A DNA stretch of 64,000 nt, taken from Loripinus fragilis. Taxonomy: Eukaryota; Mollusca; Bivalvia; Lucinida; Lucinidae. Below are positions 41,101 through 53,100 of this stretch, piece after piece (the stretch's first letter is position 1; the number at the start of each line of letters is the position of its first letter). The DNA is taken from NCBI GenBank assembly GCA_964019695.1, contig OZ026517.1, forward strand, positions 51,329,672 through 51,393,671, written 5' to 3'. The position numbers and the translations under genes were made by a program. The notes below the pieces were generated by a model that ran no database searches, was not told where the DNA came from, and saw nothing but the letters and a program-made list of their open reading frames with translations.

Positions 41101-44100
41101 AAAATACAAGATGCTCGTGGATTGCTGAAATCGATAGGATTACAAACTCCGATATACGGTCAATTGGAGTAAAAAATGCATTCACTTTTGGTTTATTCCT
41201 TGACAAAACATATTTCCCGGTACCACATTGGCCAGTAATGAACAAATTATGGTTGTTCATTGCACTAGACATTGTCCTGTTTTTTTCAAACGTCGCCATC
41301 TTGGTCAGCGTAACGTCGAACATTTTACGTTGCCGTCACAACATTCACTGCTGATAACCGGAAACTGGAGCCGGAATGGCTGTCGAGAGCGTAGTTTCAC
41401 TCCTGGTCATTACTACGTAATGACATTATGAGATTTTCGGTTTTAGGGTTTAGAAGTGATATAAGGATCGAACTTCAAGCTCCTGTGTACACACTAAAAA
41501 TCTAAATTTCAATTCTTACAGCGACATTTTATATTATCAGACAAATATACTAATAATCTTGCACCCAAATATACTAATAATCTTGCACCCAAATATACTA
41601 ATAATCATGCACCCAAATATACTAATAATCATGCACCCAAATCTGCTGGCTGTTATGTGAATGATGTCACACAACCATCGATAAACAACAAAAGTTACTG
41701 GCTGATGCTGACGTTACTCTGCCAAGATGTGTAGTTTAGATCACATGATTTTTCAATGTTTTGCATAGAGAAATGCAAGAAAAGTTGGTTTCATCTTGGG
41801 CAACTATAAAGAGAATTTAATTTTTTTTTTTCTTAAAAACTGAGTTCTCAGAAAGTTTTACCCTTATTAATTGATTGAATCTTTCATTCAGTTTTATAAT
41901 GAGAATTCTATGGTCCATTATACAGTTTGAGGTCACAGTTTAGATTATGCCAATTTCTTGTACTTCTGTCCTCAAAAATCAAACAGTGCAGACATGAAAC
42001 GCAAGTTTTAATTTAAGAAATAAATTTCCTCTTTCAGATGTTCATGAAAGTACACGTATAAGTGGCCCCAAGTTCACTTCAAAATAAGCCCCCCCCACCC
42101 AAAGGTTGCCAGGCTATTTGAAAATGGCTATCAAAAGGGATATATCCTGGTTTGGAATACCAAAGAATCTCAAGCCTCTAATAGGAGTGCATAATCAAAA
42201 ATCAAGTTTCTTATTTCTCAACCAAAACATATGCTGTGAATGCTCAAAAGAACCGTCTCAGTGTGACGCCTCTTTTGAGCACCCAAAACACATGTTAAAA
42301 CAATATTCACAATTTTACACTGAAAATATTTGCCTATCTGGACCTATGATTAGATTAAACCTTCCTTCATGAATATTCATGCTAAGCTCCACCCACTATG
42401 AATAATTATATAAATAAACTTGAATGTTTATACATAGGACAAAGAAATTACTTGTCAGGTCCAACAGAGTAGGATCATATCTAATCATATTTTCATAAGC
42501 AAACAGAGCAGACCCTGATCAGGCAGCTCTTACAAGAGCTGCCTGATCTTGGTCTGCTATGTTTGCAAAAGTGTTAAAAGGCTTCTCTATGAGGTAAAGG
42601 GTTAAGAAAGTTTACCTGAAAGAGATATGCATCTCCAAATGCAGTGCTTAGTGAGAAAATATTGTCCCTCTTTGGATGTTCTGGCACAGCCTGAGCAATT
42701 CCACCTTCTATCACTGAAAACACACAAACATTATTGTTAGATGAACACGTATGACTCAATTGAACAAGCTTGGCCTCGAGGTTATAAAATCTATTTTCAT
42801 GCGCAACTCAACTGAGCATAAAATTTATCTTGCTCATAAATGTTAAAATGCCAACAATTGTTGAGGACATGCGGCTTTGTGCGGCTTGCAACGCTCATAT
42901 TCGAGACAAAACTGAAGAAGTGCATTAGAATGGGGATATAACCATATTCAAATTACAGTTATCCCCTAATTCTAATGCACATGACTTTGTAACGAGACAT
43001 CAGATTGGATAACGTCCAAAATTTGGCAAAGCTCAAACTTGAGACAAAACTGCAGAAGTACATTAGATTGGGGATAACCATATTGAAAATTTTCATTTGG
43101 GGAGGTATATCGTCGGATATATGCTCGGAAATCACGTTTTACAGCTCCACTCGCGTGTCGCCGTAAAACTAAATTTCCGATTGTATATCCAACAATATAC
43201 CTCCCAAAATGAAAATTTTGAATACAGCTATCCCCTAAATGATGGCAAATAGACAGACAAAAGGACATAACTTTTTAACTTCTATGTCACAGCCTGCTAG
43301 AAGCAGAAGTAACAAAAACTGATATCTCCCCAACAATTGCTTTTAAACATTATGGGCAATTGTAACCCATATATAGTAAAACCTGTCTTAAGCGGCCACT
43401 CCAAAATAAACAAAACAAAGATCTAAATGGTAGCTTAATGAAGGTCTAAAGTATTGCAGAATGCTCCCCTTGGAGCATTCTGCAATACTTTTGACCTGCA
43501 TTAAGAAATAATCGGTATTGAAAACCATTTTTGATCTTTTTTTTGAGTGCCCACTTAAGACAGGTTTTACTGTATAAGGAAAGCTGAAGCATTTTGTCTA
43601 CTTGAGGTGGACATGCTTGTGAAATATTTTACGAATAAGACCATGATACACAGGTTTAGATAAACAAAAATTTTCAGCATAGAAATGTAAATATCTTCTT
43701 ACCCATCAGTTTTAACATATGTTGTGTGTTATAAAAAAAAAAAAACACGTCTCATTGAGACGGTTCTTTTGAGTACCCACAACATATGTTTTGCTTGAGA
43801 AATAAGAAAATTAGTTTTTCGTTACGCACTCTTAACTAAAGTCCTGATGATATAAGAAATATGCCAAAACATTGTGGATGAACACAAATCAGTCATATCT
43901 GATTTTGACCACCATAGCTGTATTTGCTTGCCAAAAATTAGGTAGGATCCAAACGCAGTTGTATTCTGGTCTTTGCTTTAAACGGTTTGCCATAGATTAT
44001 CGATGGCATTAGATTTGGTGATAAACTGGTGTAATCATAGTTATCATGTTCAATAATAAGCTAGACAATTTTCTATGGTAAACATATAGATCGCCTACAC

Positions 44101-47100
44101 CATTTATAACTGAGACAGAGAAATAAAATAAACTCTGCATCGCCAAATAAAATCTTTTGACCAGCCTGTGGGACATTTCTGTTACCATACTTAACTCCAG
44201 TTGGGGAACAGTGGATTAGTGGTAGATTGCTTGATTTGAGATCCAGATATCCAGAATATGAAGGACACCAAGGGCAATGTCTGTCCTTGAATGACCATAA
44301 CTGGTTGACTTGGATGTTTATTCTTTCCTTACTAGTGGTGTTCAAGTTGTCCCTGTCTGCCTTAAAGAGTTCTGAGACTCCCAATGTGTGCTTGTGCATA
44401 ACTCTTCCTTGCTAGCAGCGAGGTAGCTCAGTCGTTAGCACATTTGCCTCTCGTGCTAGAGGTCCCAGGTTCAATCCCCGCTCGCGAGGAGGAAAATTTT
44501 GGTGTCTGAACACGCTTTCCCTAGTGTCATTTGCAGGGATGACACTAGATAAGTGCGCCGTCCTTCGGATCGGGATGTTAACTGGATGTCCCCTGTGCAG
44601 GGAGTCACCCCTTGTGTAGGTTAAAGAACCATACAGTAATTTGTATATGTTTACTTGTAGGCTTTCATCCTGCAACCCGGAGTGTACAAGGTAACCTGCC
44701 GTTAATGCTCGCAAGGGCGTCAGGCAGTATATAGAGAAAGAAAGAAAGAACTTTTGTTGTCTTCTGATTACTTTTGCAAACAGTTTGGAACTAGAATGTC
44801 TGATCTGGAATTCTGTCGGTCCTGATCTTGATCCAAGCTGTTCGACACTTTGAAAGTGCTCCTGAAAGAATTTTTTTAAAAGTCAGCAGACAGCAACAAA
44901 AACATGAAAAATTTCCCAGCATGCCTAAGAGTTAATGAATAAACAGAATGGAATATTTCATTCAGTAAAACTGGGTTAATTACGTCTATACTTATTTCAG
45001 TCACAATAGAATATAAATAGGTAATAATGTGGGGGGTTTGTGCCAAAAAATGCTGAAAAATTACGAAAAGGTATTGCTGGCATTGTCAGCATGTCAGAAT
45101 TGTTCTTTGTAATTTTTACAGATACTGAGAGATTCATTTTTCATGTCATTCTAACAGTTGGTTCTTCAATTAACCCATAAAGTGCCACCTATAATTTGCA
45201 GTAGACAACAATTTCAAATTTTGCTGCTTTTTCAAAAATAACAAATAAGGCATGATATTTCATTAGAATCGTCTGCTGGCAGACGATTCTCATGAAATAT
45301 CATACCTTATTTTTTTTTGAAAAAATTAGGAAAGATGTGGCAGAATTTGTCGTCTGCTGCAGTCGTGCAGAAGATCAGACACATCTAGGTCTACACCACT
45401 TACCAATATCCCATTTTTTTGATGCCATGCTTAAAAATATTGGTTAACTCTTATCCCACCAATATTTTTTGTCCTGAAAATGTCGCCTGTTTTTTACGTC
45501 TGCTGCATATATTCAAGTGCACTTTAGACTAGATTTTATCATGGAAGCAAATACTATGAACCTTGATCAGGGAGCAGTCTGATCTGGGTCCATATTGTTT
45601 GCAAGAGTATTAAGTAGTCAAGAGAGCAGACGACAATACTCGTGAATGGCGAGGAAAGGGTTAAGCCAGGTAGCCATGTGCAATATGCTGCGCTATAGGC
45701 ACCTAATTTTGGGCCTGAGCCCTTTTTAAATTACTGGTAACAAAAGAACTGTTTTTTTGCATAGGGAGTTGACACGTAAAAAAAAAACTAGACTAATAAG
45801 ACTATTTATATTGTCAATATAAATAGTCTTGTTAGTCTAGATTTCTTTACGTGCCAACTCCCTATGGTTTTTTGTGTGCATTTTTTTTCAGTGTTAGATT
45901 TATTCTAATAGCATAGAGTGGTTGCTCCAAAAGTCCTATATAAACCAAGCAAAAAAACGTTCAAACTTTCACCAAGGGGTCTTTCTCTTTTTCTCTTGAG
46001 ATCTGTCTCATCTATTGTCAATCTTCTCATCTCCGACTTTTGTCGTCTGCTGATAACATTTGCAAACAGTTTGGACCCAGATCAGGACCGACAGAATGTC
46101 GGTCCTGATCTGGATCCAAACCGTTTGACACTCTGATAGTGTTTCTGAAAGAATTTTTCGAAAAAGTTAATTTTGAAAAATGTCAGCAGAGACAACAAAA
46201 GCATGAAAAGTTACCCAGCATGCAAAGTGTTAATGCACAAACATGCATTGGGAGTCTCAGAACTCTTTAAGACAAACAGGGACGAATTACGCCAAATCAA
46301 TACTCTTAACACTCGGAACAATCACATGTTGATTAATGATGCCCGAGAGAATAATGACCAATAAAATGAACAAGGACAGCAGTGCATCAGAAAAGCTGAG
46401 AACTCTCAAAATCGCAGAATAGTAAATTTGACAACCAAATACAGTGCAGTCCCTTTAAAACACACCTTGTTATAACACAGATTTGGACATAACAAGGTTT
46501 TATGGCTCCCAAACTTTTTACCATGGAATCTTACAAAGGAATTATAGTACATTTCCTTTGTAAAATTGTTCCTTTCTCACATGATTCACTTATAACACGG
46601 TCCATTCCTATGGACCCAATAAATAGCATTACAAAGGGACTGCACTATACATCCAGTGTTCAAAAAATGTTACGGTAAATGTTCTAAAATTTCAAACACT
46701 TTTCTTTTTCTATTCTCAAATAAAATGTTGCTTTTCAGGGCAGGAATTAACAAAATGCTTGTCAGAATAGTAAACAGGGAAGACTCTGATCAGACTGCTT
46801 CTTCAGAAGCAGTCTGCTTCTTCAGAAGCAGTCTGATCTGGGTCTGCCCTATTTGTCTAGGCCTTTTTTGGCAGGCAACTAGTGTTCAGAATTTTAGAAC
46901 ATTTACCGTATTGAAGAAAACAAATGTCCCATGTCCTAAAACTATTGTGGCATAGTGCCCTAAGAGACAGGCATGAAATTCTTGGGACTATTTCCCACCG
47001 ACATTTTGAAATTTTATGCTCAGTGGTGCAAAAATTCAGCCCAGGCTGATCAAATACATTTCCAAACCTTTAAAGGGGACGGCAACATAGAAAAAAAAGT

Positions 47101-50100
47101 GACTTTGAAATGCAAGCACAAATTAAACCATTCAATCTGCCACAAACTTGATCAAAATCGGATGTAAAATAAGAAAGTTATAGCAATCCGAAAATCAAAT
47201 AAGCCAACGAAGGCCGCCATTTTGAATATCTCATTAACTTCCTGTAAATTTTGAAAAGCCAACATAATTCCCAATTCCATCGCAAACTGAAAATCAACTA
47301 CATGTATTTCAACAGAAGAATCAATTATAATGCGAACAAAGTTGAAATGAGTAGCAAGAAAATAGTTATTCTGTTTATGCATATTCAAATAGGGTTGTGT
47401 GACGTCACTCAGCCTAAAAATGGCTGCCTTCAATAGCTTTTAATTCTCTATTATAAAAACATCTGTAACTTTCTCATTTTTCATTCGATTTTGAGTAGGT
47501 TTGTGGTAGATTGCATGGTTTAATAAGGGCTTACATTTCAGATTCATTTGCTTTCAATCTTGCTGTCCTCTTTAACATCAATGTTGGCAAGAAACAGACA
47601 TAAAAAGTATAAGACGTAAACTCAAAAGCATAGGTGATCACATGGGTAGAAAATAACAAGAAACTTGCATCATGTGGCATTTGAAATGAATCCACACTGT
47701 TCATCACAGTACCATTTAAGCAGACCTCACATGCGTGAATCCAAAGGGGGGGGACAGGGGATCCGGACCCCCCCCCCCTGAAAAACCACAACTAGAGGAC
47801 CTGAAGGTCCTGAGGCGCTCACCTGACCTCTATTATTATGTTGAAATAGGTCAAGGTCAACTACAGCTTATAAAAAAAATATATTTTGTTTTACCATATA
47901 TGGGGGTTGCAGCCATTTTGGTCAAGTGACTTAAAACAATCTAATGAATACTCCTTCAAACAGCCCAGTGAATCTGAGAAACAAATGTTTATATAGGTAC
48001 CTGGCAGTCCAAATGAGTGGCATTGGATAAAAGGTCACAGGTCAGCTTGACATTTGGTACTTATATAAAGCCATTGTCTCATCGGGTTAAACATTTCTCG
48101 AAAGTATTATGATTGTGGCTTAAACAGTCATAGAAAAATGAACATTTCAAGATTATTTCCATATAAATACATTAGGAATCAAATTTGACCTTGCCATAAA
48201 GTAGGTCAAGCTAGATTCATCATTTGTGCAAACCTGCTACATACAAAATCCTAAGGCCATTGGCCTTTCGTTCCAGAGAATAAGATATTTAAAGGGTTTT
48301 TAACATATATGGGTGCAGTGGCCTTGGCCTTGAAACTTATTCATAGCCATTGTCTCATTAGGTTTCACATATCAAGTGAGAATAATGACTTTGGCTTCAA
48401 CAGTATTCAAAAAATCAACTTTTCAAAAAATTTCAAATTTAAATGCAATCAGAAGCAAATTTGACCTTGATGTTAAGTAGGTCAAGGTCAACCTAGGATC
48501 ATCATTTGAACAAACTAGGTAGGCCCAACATCCAAAATGTTACATACCAAGTCCCAAGGTCATCAGCCTTCTGGTTCTGGAGAAGAAGATTTTTAAAGGG
48601 TTTTTACCATATATGGGCATGTCGGCCATCTTGGTCTAGTGACCTAATCAATTTGTTTCAATCTTGGCTAATTTTTTGTAAGGAGTCTTCATATGAAATT
48701 TGAGTTCAATTGGCCGTATGGTTTCTGAGAAAACTAGGTTTTAATATATTGATGGGACTCCAATATGAGCCGCTTGGCTGAAAGGTCAAAGGTCAACCTT
48801 GACCTTTGGAACTTATTTTTAGCCATTGTCACATTAGATTAAACATACCAAGTGAGAATAATGACATTGGCTTCAGTAGTTTTCAAAAAATCAACTTTTC
48901 AAAAATTTCCCCATTTAAATGCATTAGGAAGCAAATTTGACCTTGACGTTAAGTAGGTCAAGGTCAACCTAGGATCATCATTTGAACAAACTTGGTAGGC
49001 CCCACATCCCCAATGCTACATACCAAGTCCCAAGGTCATCGGCCTTCTGGTTCTGGAGAAGAAGATTTTTAAAGGGTTTTTACCATATATGGGCATGGTG
49101 GCCATCTTGGTCATGTGACCAGGAACATTTGAACAAAATTTCGTTCCCCCATCCTAAGGAGTCTCCATATGAAATTTGAGTTCAATTGGCCCAGTGGTTT
49201 CAGAGGAGAAGATGTTTGAAAATGTTGACGGACGGACGGACAACGGACGCCGGAGTCACTGGTATACTAATAGCTCACCTCGAAGCCTTCGGCTCAGGTG
49301 AGCTAAAAATATAGGGTTTCTTAGCAATTTGGTCCGGATCCCCTGTAAAACCACAAAGCTTACAAGTCAGCATTCAGTGTTGGGCCACCATCGGCCCGCC
49401 AGTGAAACGCCATTTAAACGGCGTTTCACTGGTGGGCCGATGATGGCCGTTTATAGTGGTATTTGGATCCTCTCTCCCCTAATATAATCAACTAAAAGAA
49501 AAAAAAAGCATAAAAAAGTTGGACCCCCTCTGAAAAAACTTTCTAGATCCGTACATGCCTCAGCCAATAACGGAATCGGCTGACAGTGAAATCAGAAAGT
49601 GACCAGACATTTTTTCTCTAGAGTCAGGAAACAGGAAGCCTTTAATATGAACACAGCTTTATTACTGATCCGCAAAGCTGATTTTTGTTGTTATTTTGCC
49701 TTTATGAAACTTTATGGCAATTCTACTACCAGCTATTGGCATATTTATTCCCTAGTGTTGGAACTAAGAAAATGGCCAGTTTCTTTTTATTTAAATTATA
49801 ACAAGACAAATTCGACGAATTTATATCCCCCGACGAAGGGTTATTTGAGAGACATTTCAGATTCCTTTGCTTTCAATCTTGCTGTCCCCTTTAACATCAA
49901 TGCTGGCAAGAAACAGACATAAAAAGTGTGAGAAGTAAACTCAAATCATAGGTGGTCATATGCAGATGAGTAGAAAATACAAGAAAACTGCATCATGTGG
50001 CACCGGGCCGCGTAGCGCAGTCGGTAACGTGTCTGGCTACAGATGCGTGTCTGACTGCAGATCCAGGGGTTGCGAGTTCGATCCCGGTCCGGTCCCATAC

Positions 50101-53100
50101 TTTCGTGAAGATTGATCATGTAATAATTTCTATGGTCATTCTCCTCCCTTCCGCTGATTTATTCAAGAAGGGTTGTTGTCAGTTACAAGCTAAAGTATGT
50201 GCACGAATTACTGGTTAACCGCTTGTTCAAGCCTGCCCAGGAAAAAGTGTGGTTAGGTGAACTGACCGTCCCGCAATCACCATAGCTGTTGACTTGGGAC
50301 GTAAAGCAACAAATCAAACAAACAAAGCATCATGTGGCATTTGAAATCAATCCACACTGTTCGTCAAAGCACCATTTTAGCAAACCTAAAGTGCCTGGAT
50401 CCAGAGGGGGGGGACAGGGGGTCCGGACCACCCCTGAAAAAATCACAAAAATATAGGGTTTCTTAGCAATACTGGTCCGGATTCCCTGTAAAACCACAAA
50501 GCTTACAAGTCAGTAGTCAGTGTTGGGCCACCATCGGCCCGCCAGCGAAATGCCATTTAAATGGCGTTTCGCTGGTGGGCCGATGATGGCCCGCTTTTAG
50601 TGGTATTTGGATCCTCTCTCCCCTAATTCCCCTAATATAATCAACTAAAAGAAAAAAATCAAAAGCATAAAAAAAGTTGGACCCCCTCTGAAAAAAACTT
50701 TCTAGATCCGCGCATGCCTCAGCCAATAACCAAATCAGTTGACAGTGATATAAGAAAGTGCCTAGACATTTCTTCTCTAGAGTCAGGAAACAGGAAGCCT
50801 TTAATATGAACACAGCTTTATTACTGATCCGTAAAGCCGATTTTTGTTGTTATTTTGTCCTTTATGAAACTTTATGTCAATTTTACTGCCAGATATTGGC
50901 ATATTTATTCCCTAGTGTTGGAACTAAGAAAATGGCCAGTTTCTTTTTAGTTAAATTATAAAAATCTGGCTTTCATTAATTTATAGCATGAATTTTAAGA
51001 AAATTCTTCATCATTGTTATATGAATAATATCATAGCAGGTACCAAGTTCCCTGAATTTTTTCTCTCTGACAAAAAACATACTTAGAGTCAACAAATATT
51101 ATATATTAACCTATTTGCTAGCATAATATAAAACCCTTGTCAATTATACAATATTTTTCTTTCGTATATACATGTATATAAAAACTTCTGCCACAAATTT
51201 TCATATGAAAAACTTCATATTATCGAAAGAGTAAAGACTACATGTCACCATTTAATCGCAAGCATAAAAAATAATTGTCCAAAAAATGCCAAAATTTTTA
51301 CTTTTTTTTCTTGCTGTTAAAATTTGTATGAACAGCTTTCCCAAATTCCTAAACCTGCTTCGATCAAATGAAATGTCCCTAGCTAATCCCAGACTTTTCT
51401 GTACTTACATTCCAAAGTATTATTAGGACAATCAAATGAAATGTCCCTAGCTAATCCCAGACTTTTCTGTACTGACATTCCAAAGTATTATTAGGACAAT
51501 CAAATGAAATGTCCCTAGCTAATCCCAGACTTTTCTGTACTGACTTTCCAAAGTATATTAGGACTTAATGTTGGTCTAACCTACAAATTGTCTGTAGTTA
51601 TATGTCCAGTTTGGATGAAAGCAAAATTTTATGTTGCCAAACTAATTACTTCATGTCTGGGAATAGACCTTGAATCTACACAAATCTGCATTTTTTACTT
51701 AAGAAATTAGCCGGGTAATCAATTAAGATGTACGCTTGCCAAACCACACAGATCATGTTCCTTATAGTTTCATTAATTAACTCTTTGCCTACTTGTGCCC
51801 TTTGCAAACAGTTTGGACCCAGATCAGGCCCGACAAAATGCCGGGCCTGATCTGGATCCAAACAGTTTGATGCTCTGATGGTATTCCTGAAATAACTTTT
51901 TCAAAAAAGTTGATTTTGAAAAAATCAGTCGACAACAAAAACACATGTTTGTTTGATTTGATTCTTTACGTCCCATCAACAATCTTTCAGTTAAACAGGG
52001 ACAGGTCTTCCTGGGTTGAACCAGTACTAAGCTAGGATAAATGTGTTTTGCTCAAGGACCACAACGCAGTGACGCCGGTGAGGCTCGAACCCGCGGCCTC
52101 TCGGTCTCGAGTCAAGCACTCTACCACTGAGCCACTGCGCTCCCTCAAAAATGCATGAAAAATTAATCAGTAGGCAGAGTTAACAAAATGAGGACCACAC
52201 AAATGGCAAAATCTATGGCCAGGCTGAGCTAAAGTTCAGTCTAACGGTACTGTCAATGTTCTAAAATTTTGAACACTTTTCTCTTTCTGTTCTCAAATAA
52301 AATGTTGGCTATCATAGCTGGATTCCTGATCTTTGCACCCTTACTTACTATCATAGCTGGATTTCACAAAATGCTTGTCAGAATAATAAACAGGGAAGAC
52401 CCTGATCAGACTAAGAAGCCGATTTGCGCTGTTTGACTTGGCCTTTTTGACAGGCAGGAGTAACTAGTGTTCAAAATTTTAGAACATCTATTTCTAACTT
52501 TGGAGGCCATTTTGTTCAACAGAGTGTGATTTAAGAGGATTTGAGCTGTGACATGAGATTTCCAACAATGTGGTATGTGCTACCAGCAAAGGCTCAGACC
52601 AGCCTGCGCATACGCACAGACTGATCAGAGGCTCTGCTGGTTGCTTGAATATTTTATGACCGTTAAGCTACTAACTGAACAGCATTTGGAGTTTGTAAGC
52701 TTAAAGGGAGGCTGCACAGACTCGTCTGAGTCTACGATTGTCAAATGCCACATTGCTGGAAATCACATGTCGCGGCTCATTTGTATGAAATTATTTCAAA
52801 TTTAGGCCAGTGGTCAAGATCAAGACAGTTTACGGATGAAACACCAAAACTGACAATCATTCACCTGGAATGGTTGGGAAGATGTTGTTTTAAGAAAAAA
52901 GTTGACAATTAATGCATGAAGTATTGACTGAGCATTGCTTCTAACACACCAAGGCAATATTTTTTGGAGTTCACAATTATCACGTCTAGTATAATGCATA
53001 TCACACTGTATTTGAACAAGTGTTTTTTCACTTGCTCATTCCATTAAAAACTTGGCAACATCTGCGTTGAAAATTTGGAAAATCCACAACTATGCCCCAG

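Larger units (their letters stand above)
37052..41495. mobile_element. Large inverted-repeat element, about 4.4 kb
   Basis: The left arm 37052-37160 (CAGGAGCTTGAAGTTC, AATGTCATTATGTAGTAATG, ACCAGGAGTGAAACTA) is the inverse of 41384-41495. A second block, GCCATTCCGGCTCCAGTATC at 37319, is mirrored at 41350-41385. The interior contains a SINE S2 fragment, a poly(G) run (37724-37740), ACGAAATG-type short repeats and a possible coding relic at 41060-41323. No clear target duplication was found. Confidence 0.7.
47536..50962. repeat. Local segmental tandem duplication (copies 47536-49802 and 49853-50962)
   Basis: Both copies share, in order: TTTGCTTTCAATCTTGCTGT, GCAAGAAACAGACATAAAAA, GCATCATGTGGCA, a GGGGGGGACAGGGG tract, ATATAGGGTTTCTTAGCAA, a large GGCCACCATCGGCCCGCCAG palindrome, and ACAGGAAGCCTTTAATATGA. 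The first copy contains element H4 and the second contains an S2 SINE. The insertions therefore postdate the duplication, or were lost from one copy. Confidence 0.88.

Noticed and set aside
48506..49179. Two similar 65-codon plus-strand frames
   Set aside because: They are equivalent positions in successive H4 tandem units.
50003..50090. tRNA gene
   Set aside because: A and B boxes are present but the acceptor stem does not pair and the sequence continues into a SINE body and tail. The same holds at 44418 and 27915.
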